Below are positions 11,145-23,640 of a DNA stretch of 61,500 nt, piece after piece; the first letter of the stretch is position 1, and every line of letters starts with the position of its first letter. The stretch is from Cristatella mucedo (lineage: Eukaryota > Bryozoa > Phylactolaemata > Cristatellidae), in the NCBI GenBank assembly GCA_009760855.2, contig WPIO01000069.1:1603501-1665000 (forward strand), given 5' to 3'. Both the position numbers and the translations under genes were made by a program. Under the pieces are notes generated by a model. The model was not told the DNA's origin and did not search any database. It saw only the letters and a list, made by a program, of their open reading frames with translations.

Positions 11145-12312
11145 GTGGTTAGGGGTGGAATGCACAGGGTCAGCATGTAAGTGTGATTAGTGGCAGCATT
11201 CAGATTGTCAGCAATCATAAGCACATTTAGGACCAATGACAGGGATCCACTACATGATGTCCTAAACAGGTGTATAATAAGTTTTTAATGCGGTGAAATC
11301 AGGGGATGTTGTGACCCAAGTCAGAAGTGAGTTCCGGCTTTGGGAGCATATGAACTAAATGCATGGTCTCCGAAGGATTTGAGGTTTGTACGAGGTCTTG
11401 GTCAACTGCATGATTCCGAAAAGCGGGAGGTGCCATGCTTGGCCTGGTGGGGGAGCATATCTGATAAATAAGCTAGAGCGAAAGAATGAAGCGACCTAAA
11501 AGTGAGCGGCAAAACCTATAAGTCAATCCGTTGCTTGACTAGTACAACCAGTGCATGGTTTGCGAGAAGTGGTGACATAGGGCAACTGTGACTCTCACTA
11601 CAGGCAAGCCTAGCTGCAGAGTTTTGTACCAGCTGTAATCGATTAATCACACGTGCTGGAAGGCCAGCAAGAAGCGAGGTACAGAAGTCAAGACGGAATG
11701 TCACAAATGCATGGATCAACTGAGACGTGGTATCCTTATCTAAACAAGCCCTAATTTCAGCAATGCTGTGTAGCTGAAAGTAGGCAGACTTGATGGTGGA
11801 GTGATGTGATCGTCTAACGAACAGGTCACTTTGGAATATGACACCTACATTTCGAGCTGATTCAACAGGAGATATGCTGGAAGATCTAATTTTGAGCGTC
11901 ACCTTTTCCAATTTTCGAATCACACTGGATTTGATCATCACTAGTAAGTTGGTTTTATCATCGTTAAGTTTAAGAAAATGTGTTTCCATCCATGTGCGGA
12001 TGTCATCAACACATGCAGCAAGAGAGTCAGAGAATTCGCAGTTTTTGAAGGCTGGGAGCGATCAAAGCAGAGGTAGAACAGAACGTCATCCACCTAGAAG
12101 TGAAAGCCTAGATTTTGCTTGGCTATCATTTCAGCAAGAGGGATAGTCTAAACTATGAAAAGAACCAGACCTAGCACGGAGCCCTGAGGTACTCCATATT
12201 TCTGACGCCCCTCAGAGGATGTTAGTCCATTTATGTCAATACTCTGGAGTCTCCCGCTGATATAGGTCCTGAACCGTTGGAGAGCAGTGCCAGTGATGCC
12301 CACGCGAGATTC
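11145..12312 (-). mobile_element. LINE-A copy, minus strand, RT to 3' UTR
   Basis: Read on the minus strand it gives the RT block QGSVLGLVLF at about 12170, a changed catalytic box (YADD replaced by a V-containing DD box near 12095), METHFLKLNDDKTNLLVM near 11950-11989, and the C-terminal RT. The 3' UTR runs down to about 11145. The terminal hairpin and ATT tail are missing. The 157-aa piece 11516-11989 is the longest open part. A plus-strand LINE-A 3' UTR abuts its 5' end. Confidence 0.85.
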
Positions 12313-12333
12313 TTGCATGCTGGCCCTCTGCAT
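11516..12333 (-). pseudogene. Broken RT ORF of minus-strand LINE-A
   Basis: Two open pieces (12148-12333 and 11516-11989) with a frame break between them cover GITGTALQRFRTYISGRLQ, QGSVLG, then LKLNDDKTNLLVM to LPARVINRLQLVQNSAARL. The first aspartate-containing YADD region lies in the broken interval and is altered, so the copy should not be catalytic. Confidence 0.78.
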
Positions 12334-12478
12334 TTCGCCCCTAACCTAGCTTTTCATGTTGTGTATCAAGCATGTTACCACTCACCATTCGATTGTGATA
12401 TCTCTGCAGCACACCGTGAACTCTAGAAAGATATTGACTTCTCCGAAGGTGCTTCATCAAGTGTATTTTTTTTATCTT
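12313..12478 (+). mobile_element. LINE-A 3' UTR fragment, plus strand
   Basis: It carries the late 3' UTR blocks (TTGCATGCTGGCCCT, CATTTCGCCCCTAAC, TCAAGCATGTTACC), a decayed hairpin and a T-rich tail at about 12465-12478. It sits back to back with the minus copy at 11145-12312. Confidence 0.75.
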
Positions 12479-12879
12479 TAATTGTTATAGCATCGAATTT
12501 CTTAGTTAGAGTTTACCCAGAACATTATTTGATAACCTATGTAATGGACGGATAATCTTGGTGTTTTTTTAAGCTTCCGAATCAACATAACGAGAAAATT
12601 CCAAGAGTTTGAATCTTTTTTAACATTCGTACAAACTGTGACGAGTACAAAGACTTTGATGTCAATTTTAGTCACTGATAGAGATTCCTGAAAGACGAGC
12701 AAGTGGTGTGATGCTTAAGGTCATTTGGGTCAAGTTCTGATAGCAGCCGTATTATTTTATTCTAGAGATCTTAGACAACTTAATATCTATCCTAGGTGCT
12801 TGATAAGTGCTGGAAAGAAAGCAAGCTCAGGCGGTATACAGTTAAAAGCACGATATCAATGATCAAAATATGATTTAAG

Positions 12880-14650
12880 TGACGTACACAGTTTAAAAAT
12901 GAGAATGTTAGTGGTAGTATGCACAGTGTCACCAGGGTAGGCAAATAAAGAACCAAGCGCAGGGATTTACAAAATACAGGCAAAACGTAATATTTTTAAG
13001 CTTCCTTTTACAAGTCATCAAATCGGAAGATGTAAACTCCACGCTTTGATAGCATTCAAACTGAATGCACATCGATCAAAAGAAGTGATTTTAATGCGAG
13101 GTACAGCTAAACGACTTGAATCTGAAAAGCCGGTGGCATGATGCCTTGGCGGTTGAAGAAGTTTTTCTGATAGCTCTGATAAGTAGGCCAGAGCAGTGTT
13201 GAGACCTACGTGTGTCTAGCAGAACCTTAAATTCATTGCAATGCTCTGTTTAAGAAGCTGCAACAGAGATTGGCTTAATGTTGAAACAGTTATAAGTATG
13301 ACAGCCAAGCCTGACTGCCTAGTTTCGAACCAACTTTAAACGTTTGATTGGGCAAGGCAAAAATCTGATAGAAAAAAGTGTACTAAAGTCGACACTGGAC
13401 ATAGCAGGTGTATGGACAAACTTAGATGTGTCGCTTTTTACAAAGTAGGTCCCAAGGTTTGCAATTTATCATAACAGACAGTTGACGGTAGTTAGTCTTA
13501 TATTCCGACAAGATAGAAACTGGATTTGCAGTTTATTTACAAATGCTGCAGAACATGTACCATTGTCGTGAGCTCATTTTCAGGTGCAATCTTTTTATTT
13601 GAGGTCCACACTAGGTTAGCTCACTGTGAGTAATGTGATTTATCGTAGTCCAGTTTGTAATTGTTTGCTGTCACCCAAGTGTGAATATTTTACACGGTTA
13701 GTAGACTGGTTTGACTGGAAGATGAACTTCTTGTTATGGTCAAGAGCAACAGGCTTGGATGCTGACCTTTAGGTGTGGCGTGGGATTTCAGTAGATAACT
13801 CTTTAGGATCGTAAATGAAAAAGTACAGAGTGGATATAACCTCAGATCATTGACTCTCGGATCTCGAATTTATGTGGAGAAAATGCATAAGAAAATCGAT
13901 CTGCTAGATCGCAACTCTCCAGGTAAAGTGTTAAACTTGGAGTGGTCAAGAATAAAGTTGATAAACTGAGTTAGACTTTATTTATTCTCCATCTAAAATC
14001 CGAGAATATTTTTATAAGAGCTAGACACAGCTTTTTATATGGGAGATAGATATTATCCGAATCGTATGCCTTTTAATTAACAGTTATTCTTGATGTGTTG
14101 GATGGTAACTGAATGGAGCCTCTGAGCTAGTTCAATGTCGGTGGCCAACAATAAAGACATCACGACCATAGCACATACAGTGCTTAGTGTTGCTGGAATA
14201 CCGCACCAGTTATGAAACGTAAGAAGGAATATGATTCAGGGCCCAAAACTTAGAGGATATTTCCGGCCTGAAATTCAAATGGCAAAGGTGTTTAGGTTTG
14301 ATGATGTACACATGAGTTCATTCATTTGCAAGAAACCAATTTCTGTTTAAATAGCATGTAATATAATGTAATGTAATGCTTTAAATTAAATCGCATGCTC
14401 ATTCGGTCATATTTTCATAACTAGCAGTGATCGGAAACGATTAACTCTAATCATTTGAGCATATAACATCAAAATGCATCGATCTGTATAGTACCTGGGG
14501 TAATTTACACGTATATCAACCGTGAGCGAAAATAAATTACTCAGTTTACGAGCTGTGGTACTTTGAGCCTCACCTGAGACAAATGAAAAATAGTTTAAAT
14601 CACCTATGATAAGAAAGAAACACTTTCTTGCACACAGCATAAAAACGAGA
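12880..14650 (-). mobile_element. Old, strongly diverged LINE, minus strand
   Basis: Minus-strand text preserves the order of a LINE: a 3' UTR-like block near 12905-12950, RT tail-like text to about 13450, and an EN-like LIIGDLNYF (compare MGDFN) near 14600. No frame stays open long. Identity to LINE-A is low and assignment is by order of blocks. Confidence 0.5.
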
Positions 14651-15111
14651 TTAGTTAAATCCTCAAATTAAAGAAGGACGTGTAAGTAGGAGAGCCATCA
14701 AATACTGCCATTGTTGGCTAATTAAGGATGGAAGGACACCAAATATGAGATCCACAAAACTGCATCGTGGAGAATGGACGAGCTTTAAAACAAAGTTGTG
14801 AACAAGTGACTGCAGCTACTCACAAGCTCTTTTTTATCGAGGAGTATGAAAGAAATCTCTCTGGGTGACGTCAAAATAAGATTGTGCAATGAATAGTTTC
14901 CAGACAGATCTCAGTAAAAGTAAACAAGTTTCCAAATTATTATAAGTCATAAAATTTTATCTTTGTATGGATGTGGCTATTTTTAAGCTTAACGCTTTAA
15001 TAATGAAGATTCCTCCATCTAACTTCCGTCCCCACTATAGTTATGGCGCTTGCTTTTGCCTTCCCTGCTCCTGTATTTGGCATTGCCTTGATTAGAAGCC
15101 AGTGCTAACTG

Positions 15112-15450
15112 TTGTATATCTTCAATTATGCTGCACTAGGTGATCGGCAGCATATTCAGGAAATCTTCTATGCAATAACATACCCTGATAACTTATTTGA
15201 AGATCATCGAGATTTCCTGAAAAGCCGGTACTTTATCAAACATTTTAACGTGGAACAATGTGATAGTTATACTCTACTCCTTCCCGGACGCCAATTTTTT
15301 CCACCATGGAAAAATAAAATACGGTTTTCAGGATCAAGAAACGTAACTATACTGCGTAATGCAATTTATTTGAGTCAGAAGCTCTACTATGCCGAAGAAA
15401 TTGTGTGGAAGGCATGCAGGCGAGTTTTGCATAGCACCTTCAAAGTATAA
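15112..15450 (+). CDS. Unassigned 112-aa open frame
   Basis: This is one of the longer open frames that is not obviously LINE. It is rich in aromatic and charged residues (for example GDRQHIQEIFYAITYPDNL) but has no domain I recognise. The start codon is not a good ATG. Its right end touches a minus-strand LINE-B fragment. It may be chance, or part of an exon or an old element. Confidence 0.15.
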   Translation: MYIFNYAALGDRQHIQEIFYAITYPDNLFEDHRDFLKSRYFIKHFNVEQCDSYTLLLPGRQFFPPWKNKIRFSGSRNVTILRNAIYLSQKLYYAEEIVWKACRRVLHSTFKV

Positions 15451-15857
15451 GCCGCTTTCGGTAGGCATAGAGTAGTTAATAGACTTCATCTCAGGCAATG
15501 AAGAGAGAGTGAGAAGCATAGCTCGTTCGTCAGGCATATGGGGTAGTGAGTAGCAAAGTAGTAGCAGCTCAGGATAGCTGAAAACAATAAGCCATAGTCG
15601 GCAGCCGGACAGTAGATGGCTTAGTACATGTAGGAGCTCTGAATCACTTGTAAAAAAGGTTTACCGTACGTTTGATGAATTTGTTTAGCCAATTGACTTA
15701 TTGCTGCAACGCCACTTGTCCTTGAAAACTACGATGCGGTCAGAGAGTTAGCTAAGCTGACTTAAATGTGAATAGAAACCAGGACGAGCCACAATGCAGC
15801 TATGCCTCACCAAACTAGTTGCAAAGCCAGTCGTTTGTTGAGTATATAGTTATCTAA
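15440..15857 (-). mobile_element. LINE-B 3' end fragment, minus strand
   Basis: It shares with LINE-B 3' UTRs the blocks AGACTTCATCTCA, AGTCGGCAGC and GTAGCAGCTCAGGA in minus orientation. The left border is blurred. The part from 15660 on is weaker. Confidence 0.55.
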
Positions 15858-16205
15858 CAATAAAAAATAATAATAAAAAGCATTTGACATAGCGCCCACA
15901 GAAATTTCAACCTTTTTCTAGGCACTTCACCCATGCTTCTAAAGAAGCCTGATCTAGTGGTCAGTGGTATCATGCCCAGTAAATGACCAGAATAACATAA
16001 TTAATAGTTAAATGTACAGGGTCAGCTTGCACATGCGTTTAGCATCACCGTGCACAGCGTCAGCACGCACGAGCACATTAGGGGCTAATCACCCAATGAA
16101 TGCTACGATAAATAAATGTATGTTCATTTTTTAATTTTGTGCACAAGTCGGGAGATGTTGTGACTCAATTTGAAAGGGATTTTTAGGCTTTATGAGCATA
16201 TAAAT
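15858..16205 (-). mobile_element. LINE-A 3' end fragment, minus strand
   Basis: It starts with an A/T-rich tail (AATAATAATAAAAAG), then the inverted hairpin (TAGCGCCC...TTTCTAGGCACTTCA), and then the 3' UTR with CAGGGTCAGC and GTGCACAGCGTCAGCA. It ends in the RT C-terminus. Confidence 0.75.
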
Positions 16206-17507
16206 ACAATTATTGCATTATATACAATCATGAATAGTAGAATGGAGCCCAAATCGTATCGCTGCTGTCAGTCTTCTAACGAAGTAAAGCCTCACCTTCT
16301 CTTTTGCTGAGTAGATTCCGAGCGGTGATAAGTTAGAGGAAGAGCGGCGACGATTGGACGCAACGTACTGAGAGTCCATTGAACAGACAATGGTGGCCGA
16401 AAGGCAAGTAATAATAGCAGCTGCCCATATCTCATGCATGCTCAGTTTTTTCTTCCAAATAATTAGTGAATAAATTGTAACAATTTCTGCAATCCGTGTG
16501 CATGTGCATACATATTTAGGTTTATTTAAACGTACTGAAAAATTTGAACTTGAAAATAGCACATTGAACTGCACAGAATTATCTTTTGAATAACTTTATA
16601 AGCAAAGCTTTCACTGAAGACATAACATCAACAACTATCGTTGTGGCAAAAAATGAAGTAGCCAATTTAATTAATCGCTGCTAGAATTTGGATGTCTTGC
16701 TTTAATGGGAAATAAATAGATCGTATTTGTGAATAAAATTGGCAAACAGTTATGTGCCACTTTCTAGCCACATTTGTTAGTATTTAGTGCTTAGTTACAA
16801 ACTCATTTTATGCATACCATTCGTGAAATGCTAATACCTTGAGCGGGTTTTCAAATGATCTTTTCGCATTTTTTATAGTTCATCCGTGGCTTTTAAATAA
16901 AAACCACCACTGGGTTATTTTCAGAATCATGAGATTATAACAAGTTAGTTAAGAATATGACAACAAATTTGGAAGATTATTCTGGCTACTTTTAACCATA
17001 TCCTTAGGTGATATACTTTAAATTGCTGATTCTCATAAATACTTTGAAAGAGTCATAATATGATGTAAAAGATATAAAGTTCAGCCAGTTTGCATATGCA
17101 GTGCTACCTTGGCTGACAAGTATCCCAGTGTGTGACTCAGTCGAGGTACGAGTTGTCTCTCTACTGACTTTAAGCTATTGAGTTGTGAGCTAAAAATTCG
17201 GCTTGCCAGCCAGCTTCAAATGCCCCACCACTAGTTGCATCAGCGAACATCACAGCGATATGGTGTCATATCCTTCAGAATTCCGTGTCACACTTGTTCA
17301 CTTTAAGTGGTTGCAACCGAAGTGCTCTAATGTATACTCTTTCGAGTGGGTGCGTCAGCGCCATAAGATAGAGGGTTAATGGAGGAACCGCTTGCGGTTC
17401 CTCAATCAGTAAGCATAGGGCTGCCTAAGACGTTCCTCTGCTTTTCTTTGAACCTGTGTATTTGTATTTGTGAACATTTTGTAATTCATTTGCATTTAAT
17501 TTTTAAA
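16206..17507. other. AT-rich DNA with no recognised feature
   Basis: It contains a 118-aa minus open frame (16218-16574) without recognisable motifs, which I treat as chance. No repeat family of this window was identified here. Confidence 0.35.
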
Positions 17508-17640
17508 TAATAATAATAGTAATAATAATGATAATGCACTTGATAAAGCGCCCTCAGATAACTCAATCTTTTTCTAGGCGCTTCAAGTTTGCTGCTAAGG
17601 GAAAACGCGATTGGTTCCCTTCTGCTTGCTACATTACTAG
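17508..17640 (-). mobile_element. LINE-A terminal 3' fragment, minus strand
   Basis: ATA/ATT tail units at 17508-17535 are followed by TGCACTTGATAAAGCGCCC and the rest of the inverted hairpin to about 17585. The copy stops about 50 bp further on, so only the extreme 3' end was inserted. Confidence 0.8.
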
Positions 17641-17999
17641 CTAAAACTTTGCTGTTTTAAGACACGAATACTACATCCGAATCGGTCGATGAATTTTTAA
17701 ATGAGAATGCATCGATTTGCAATAAATACGGAAGAGGGCTATTTTGATGTGTATACATAACTGTGATCAAAGCCATGCCATCCATAGGAATCGTCGAGGA
17801 AAGGCTGAACTTTCGTTCTCTTCGAATCTGCCAGACTATCGCTGTTTGCCAAGTGCTCATGGTTTTCCCTGGAATGTGGCCTATTTTACCAACTTGCTTA
17901 GATCCCGCGACGAATATCTGCCCTTAGTTTAGGTCCATATTGAAAGCTATTTTAGCTTTTTCAGATAAATAGAGCCGGCTCTGAGGCTTGTTGTACGAT

Positions 18000-18765
18000 C
18001 TTCATGCATTGCTTAGTATGCAGTGGGGCAGCTCTCAGCTTAGCTGAGATGGGAGCCCTTGCCTTAGCTGGGGTCGACTAGGGTGCCTAGTACAGACCCA
18101 GCTCCTGACCCACCTGGCTCAGGTTAGAATAGAGCTTTGTGCAGGCCGTGCTCTTAGGAGATGGAGCGACTAATGCGCTTGTCATAGCAGTTCGACTAGG
18201 ACAGCTAGTACAGCCGGCACCTGGTCTACCCCCTAAAGTTAGAATGAAGCCTGGTGCAGATAATGCGGTCATGATGTGCACCGACTAATATGCTGAAGTA
18301 GAAATAGCAGCTAGGAGAGAGAATATAATGGGACGACTGACAGCTCGGGGCTGCAGCTTGGTAGTCGATGCGAGACTGGCTTCGAGGGCACGAGAGACGA
18401 ACCTATGGCGACGAACAGCTAAGAGCAACTAAGACTGTGCAGTTGTGTTCTACCAGCTACTTTGTTAGCTGCTCGTATCTTGGGGAGCTGTAGCGAACTG
18501 CCTTCGGGGTTGAGACAATCGCTAGCGAAGGGAGCATAGGATAGTTTATTATATGCGGGCTTCATGGGGTTTGTGCAGTTAACCCACTCGGTCCGGTATG
18601 CACCATTTAAAGTGCTTGCTCTGGCACTTAACCACTACTAACAGGCCCACAATAAACTGTCGCTTTTTTCGGCGTCCAGTTGTGGCTGCTTGTTTTAATC
18701 GCACCGCAGCACTGTATCACACAGTCCACTGGTAGAGAGCCAGGGGACGAGTTTCTGTGCGGTTA
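18000..18765 (-). repeat. R8 dispersed repeat with tRNA-like module (copy 1)
   Basis: It matches 47020-47655 in the opposite orientation over nearly its whole length, and 26600-26965 over part. On the minus strand, a tRNA-like head near 18395-18480 has a D-arm-like GTAGCTGGTAGAACAC and a B-box-like ATAGGTTCGTCTC. This suggests a SINE-like unit inside a larger repeat. A block of about 117 bp is tandemly duplicated near 18060-18270 in this copy only. Confidence 0.7.
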
Positions 18766-18984
18766 CAAGTGTATGGACGGCTCTTTAATGTTTCCCTTTC
18801 ATTTTGGAAGCTGGCATTCGATGTCTGTCGTCGACCTCGCCCTTTGATCTAGATTTTGTGCAGGAGAATTCATGTGGTTGACGAGACTTGGTACCATCGT
18901 CTGCCCGAGAGGCACACAATGCAGCCGATGCAGCTGGCTGCCATGCCTCCGTCGGTTTACATAACCTAATTACATTTTGCAAAT

Positions 18985-19550
18985 TCATAATAATAAAAAA
19001 CTTTATAAAGCGCCCTCAGAGAGCCAATCTCTTTCTACGTGCTTTACATTTGCTGCAAAGGAAACCCAATTGAATGGTGAGTGGTATCATGTTTGATAAA
19101 CCACATTAATAACATGGTTATGGGTGACATGCACAGGGTCAGCATGCCAGTACAGTTATTGGAAGCATGCACCGTGTCAGCTCACATGATCACATAAAGT
19201 AAAAATCACAGGGACCCCATAAATTATGTCCTAAATAGTTGTGCATTAAGTTCTTTTTAAATGTGGTCAAGTCAGGGGATGTTGTGACCCAAGTCGGGAG
19301 TGATTTCTAGGCTTTGGGAGCATACGAACTAAATGCAAGGTCTCCAAAGGATTTGAGGTTTGTTCGCGGGTATAGGTAAACTGTAAGATTCCGAAAAGTA
19401 CGACCCTGGCCTGGTGGGGGAGTAGATCTAAGTGATAAGCTGCGGCCAAAGAATGAAGGGACCTAAAATTGAGTGACAAAACCTTGAGGTCGATCCGTTG
19501 CTCTACTGGTAGCCAGCGAAGGTCGACGAGAAGTGCTAGGAAGGTCTTAA
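18985..19550 (-). mobile_element. LINE-A 3' end copy, minus strand
   Basis: The tail (TAATAATAAAAAAC), inverted hairpin and 3' UTR are followed by RT C-terminal text that reads on the minus strand LALLVDLRWLPVEQRIDLK near 19510-19545. A plus-strand LINE-A piece begins about 10 bp later, so the two lie 5' end to 5' end. Confidence 0.8.
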
Positions 19551-19554
19551 GTTG

Positions 19555-20215
19555 AGTTCTTAAATTGAATGATGATAAAACCAACCTATTGGTAATGCAC
19601 AAACCGATTGTTGTTCGGAAATTTAAGATTTTTACACTCACGATCGGCTCTGCCTACATGTCTTGTTGAATCTGCACGAAATCAATGCGTTCTTTACCAA
19701 AGTGACCTTACAATGCACGATCACATTAGCCCCACAGTCAAGTCTGCCTATCTTCAGCTACGAGACATTTCTAAAATTCAGACTTGCTTAAACAGGGAAA
19801 CCACATCTAAATTAGTCAATTCATTTGTGACGTCCCGTCAGGACTCATGTAGCTCACTGATTGCTGGCCTACCGGCCAGTGTGATGAGGCATTTACAGCT
19901 TGTTCTAAACTCTGTAGCTAGACCTGTCAGTCATGAGTGTCCCAGTTGCCACCTCTAGCCGACCTGCACTGGCTTATGGTGGAATGAAGCATCGACTTCA
20001 AGGTTCGGTCATTCACTTTTAGGAGCCTTCATCTTTTGGCTCCGGCTTAATTATCAGATCTTCTCCCCACCTGGCAAAACATTTTAGCACGCCCTTTTCG
20101 GAATGTAGTTTTTTGCCAGTGGCATCGTACCAACCTCAAATCCTTTGGTGGCCGTGCCTTTAGTTCCTATGGCTTTGAGCCGGGAACTCATTTCTGTCTT
20201 GGGTAATGACATATT
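19555..20215 (+). mobile_element. LINE-A RT C-terminal fragment, plus strand
   Basis: The plus frame 19608-19958 reads SARNQCVLYQSDLTMHDHIS, KSAYLQLRDISKIQTCL and LVNSFVTSRQDSCSSLIAGLP, the LINE-A RT tail. The 3' UTR and hairpin are absent; homology fades at about 20210. Both this and the minus copy to its left cover the end of RT. The pair is therefore two insertions rather than one twin-primed inversion. Confidence 0.75.
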
Positions 20216-21280
20216 TGATTAACATTAAGTAAATCAAAATCACAGGATATATTTTTAAACCACTGCTGCTTATTATATGTTTTTACCATCTAGAAAATAA
20301 ATGTTGGCATGCATTTTAAAAACAATTGCGACACATTGCGATTCTCAATGGCTACAATCTACCAGACAATATAATTTTGAATTAGTTGTCGGCCAATTGT
20401 TTAGTCAGTAAGCACTATTCACTGACATCAAACTTAAAATATTACCTTTTCGATATGTTCAATACTGTTACGAACTCAAATTTCCGCTGAGAGGTATTTT
20501 CCAAATGACTACACCAGTTGATTACAAATGAACTTTCAAATTTTACAATAGCATGCAATGTCTTGACTTAATTAGCAAATGTTATTAAGAATTCCATCGT
20601 GAAACAATAATGAACAGGCATTCTTTCTGAATGTCAGCACTTTCTTTGTTATTTTTTATAGGCTCTCTCTGCGAAAAATAAATAGGCCAGAACAGTGGGA
20701 CCGGAAATTACATCAGACTTTTCCTTGCCATTAAATCTTTGCAGCTACGACAAGGCTATTGCATACTATCTATGAAATACGCTATTAAGAATTAGTTCAT
20801 TTTTCAAAGTAAGCTCGTCTGCGATCTCTCACTTCTAGAATAAACCTGCTCCAAAAAAATCGGTGAAAGTGCTGTGATCACTAGGATATCTAACCTTACC
20901 AGGTCACAGGGTTGAATTATAATAGTAGGTGAATGCATCGCCCCTTTTATGTGAACATCAGCATAGCCTCTTTGTGAAAAGGTTCAACTTATTCAATGCA
21001 TTCATTATGCTAATCCTGAGTCGATGTAATTAGGTTATTTATTTGTGCTCAAGAAAATTCGCAGTGATATTGGGCCTGGTTCTCTCTTCAGCTCTCAGCA
21101 TTCATTTGAGTGGCAGTGTTAACTTGTTAAAACGTACTGCTTTTAGTGTTGAACTTTTCTTTCGGTACATAATAATCTTATTGTGTACCGAATTTCATAT
21201 TTCATATTATGTACCGGTATTCATATTTCATTCTGCCACCATTGCTGTTGTATAGTCTGTACGAAATTTATACTTCCTCT
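20216..21280. other. AT-rich DNA with no recognised feature
   Basis: Only short open frames occur (for example a 70-aa hydrophobic one at 21043-21255) with no motif support. Confidence 0.35.
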
Positions 21281-21284
21281 TCGA

Positions 21285-21960
21285 AATTGGCCTTTCTGGA
21301 GACGACCGCATTAACTCCACGCTCAAGTCGGCTTAATTCAAGCTGCGATTCCTCTCAAAGCAGCGAACTCACTTCCAACTTTCGTCACGACATCCCCTGA
21401 ATTGACCATAGTAATAAAATAAATTAAAAACCCACATATTTATCACATCTCAGTGACCTGACTGGCTCTGTTAAAGTAGCTCTTTGATTTCGAGAATGAG
21501 GGACTTACTTTTAGTTTCACATTTGTCTAGCTCCCCCCACGTATCAGAACTAATCCCCCCTCCAGGCAGGCACCATACCATCAGAATTTCTTACTCTAAT
21601 CCCTTAGCTAACTTAGCCTTAAATGAATCCGATATCTTAAGGATACGCTGCTTCTAGTTGCTATGTGCCCGAACTCAAAGATGCACATTTGACAGGTGTC
21701 ACTCATTTATCGGCCTAAAACACAGAAGATATGAATTCAGCTGATCCTCACAGCATTTGCTCTGCCATTTTGGCCGGTACTTGTATGTATTCATTCGTGC
21801 TGACAGTGGGCATTCTCAAACAAACTAATTTCCTAGTTGACACTCTGCATGCTGCAAACAAGATGCATATTCACACTGTGGTAGTTACGAGAAACCATGC
21901 GATCGTGCGGTCCTGTACAGCCTATTAAAAGTGCCAAGAAACAGATCAAGTTCCCTTACT
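21285..21960 (+). mobile_element. Old LINE-A 3' remnant, plus strand
   Basis: Near 21350-21440 the text corresponds to the LINE-A RT C-terminus (NSLPTFVTTSPEL, then a KNPHI block). Near 21835-21935 the 3' UTR order (GACACTCTGCATGCTGC, GTGCCAAGAAACAGATCAAGT) is still visible. About 350 bp between them do not match. Confidence 0.45.
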
Positions 21961-22261
21961 GTGCCATATTAGCCAGTTACTACAAGTAGATCGCTCGACT
22001 CCTCTTATGAGAAAACGCTCTAGCTGGCAAACGGCTGCTTATATAGGCAAGAGTATTCCCATATGCTGGGTGTGATTATAGCTTGAGAAAATCTGGGATG
22101 CCGAACTGCGAGTCTTATAAGTGGGGTATTCATATATCCCATATTCTTACACTCGGAGTCCACAGCATTAAAAACAGTTTACTAATGGCCAATCTTAGGT
22201 GTGGATTGATTCAACTTACATCATTTACTAAGTGAAAATGCATCCTCCCGAGCCAGGCTTT

Positions 22262-22402
22262 GGTTGCACCTTTCATTTGTGCTGAAAAAATTACTCCCAA
22301 CCTTGGCGCCAGTTGGCAGTCGGGACAGGGGGTAAGTCGGCCAGAAGTGGGAGTTATCCCCCAAAATGGCCTCCACGAGGGGAGTTGTCCCCCCAAAAGC
22401 AC
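22262..22402 (+). repeat. C/G-rich motif block related to 4790-4883
   Basis: It contains ATTACTCCCAACC, GGGAGTTATCCCCC and GGGAGTTGTCCCCCC, resembling the motif block at 4790-4883 in spirit rather than by alignment. Confidence 0.25.
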
Positions 22403-23640
22403 ATTTATTAAATATCGTACGAAGACCAGTAAACTGAATGGCATGAAAATTGGCACGAAGAACACTGGTAGCATTAGCTATCGTTCGATGTGATTTAGCT
22501 GATTTTGACCTTCTGATACCTTTAAAAGTACGAGGTCACGTATAGGACTGCAGGTAAAAGGCAGCTCCACATTTTTCAGATTGAAAAAATGTTTTTGTAG
22601 AAATATGGCAAACCACTCAAAAAATGCAAGACATTCGACTGGACACTCTCCCCCCCCAAAAAAAAATTTAAAAAATATTGACATCTCAAACTGTTGACTG
22701 TCATCACGAACACAGCCTATGGACACGTTGTGACAGGCACATTATATGCACACACAGCCATCATGCATAGATGCACATGCCGGGAGTGTGGAGACAGGTG
22801 AGCTTCACCTATATTCCAAGTTTCACAGAGATCTGCCCAGTATCGACCAAGTTGTACAATGTACCAGGTACCAAGTAATACTGCTGTGACAGCACTCAGA
22901 GAAGCCAACTTAATCTGCAAAAGCATGTAGGTGACGAATAACACGAGTGTTACTATGTTTGTCGCCATACAACATCGAAACACATACTTAAGAGCAAGTA
23001 CTTCAAATTTCACGTTGATTGGTTCACAAGTAGCCTACCTGACATTTTTACGCCATGTGAGTGAAAGGATGACAAAGGCTTAGCACGACAAAAAGCCAGT
23101 TTTGACCAAAACAAGTTTATCTACCTAAGTCCAATATGCATGCGAGAAGGCTGGAATGATTATGTAACTACAATCAATCATATATTCTAAAGTTTTAAGG
23201 TTATCGGATCATTATTTTAGGAGGTATGACATAAATGACAGCAGGCATTGGACTGTCGTTTGCAGATAAACTTAGGAACTCCAACCTATTACCAAGAGGC
23301 AGCACTAAGAAACGCTATCATCGCACAAAAAATTCAATAAATAGATAAATATGGATCTTAGGAATAGGTCAACCTAACAAGATCCTTATACAGCCTAAGC
23401 AGATCATATCCGCGATAGGTCTCATACATCAGGCCGGCAATCCAGGCTACAGACAGGCGGCTCACCGGCATTCGCCAATACAAATATCCAACTATTAACG
23501 ACATAAATGAGAACTTGAAATCATCTAAATTTCCTTGAATAGAAATGAATCAACATTTTCTGACTGGCTTCCAGTAAACGACGCGCTAGTTCCATCCAAG
23601 TCACCACGCTGACCGGCCGCCGTACAAAGGAGCACTCGCA
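22403..23640. other. No recognised feature
   Basis: Mixed composition, with one C-run/A-run junction at about 22650-22668. Minus open frames of 82 and 98 aa have no recognised motif. Confidence 0.35.

Noticed and set aside
16218-16574. 118-aa minus-strand ORF
   Set aside because: No motif, no codon or context support, and flanked only by AT-rich DNA.
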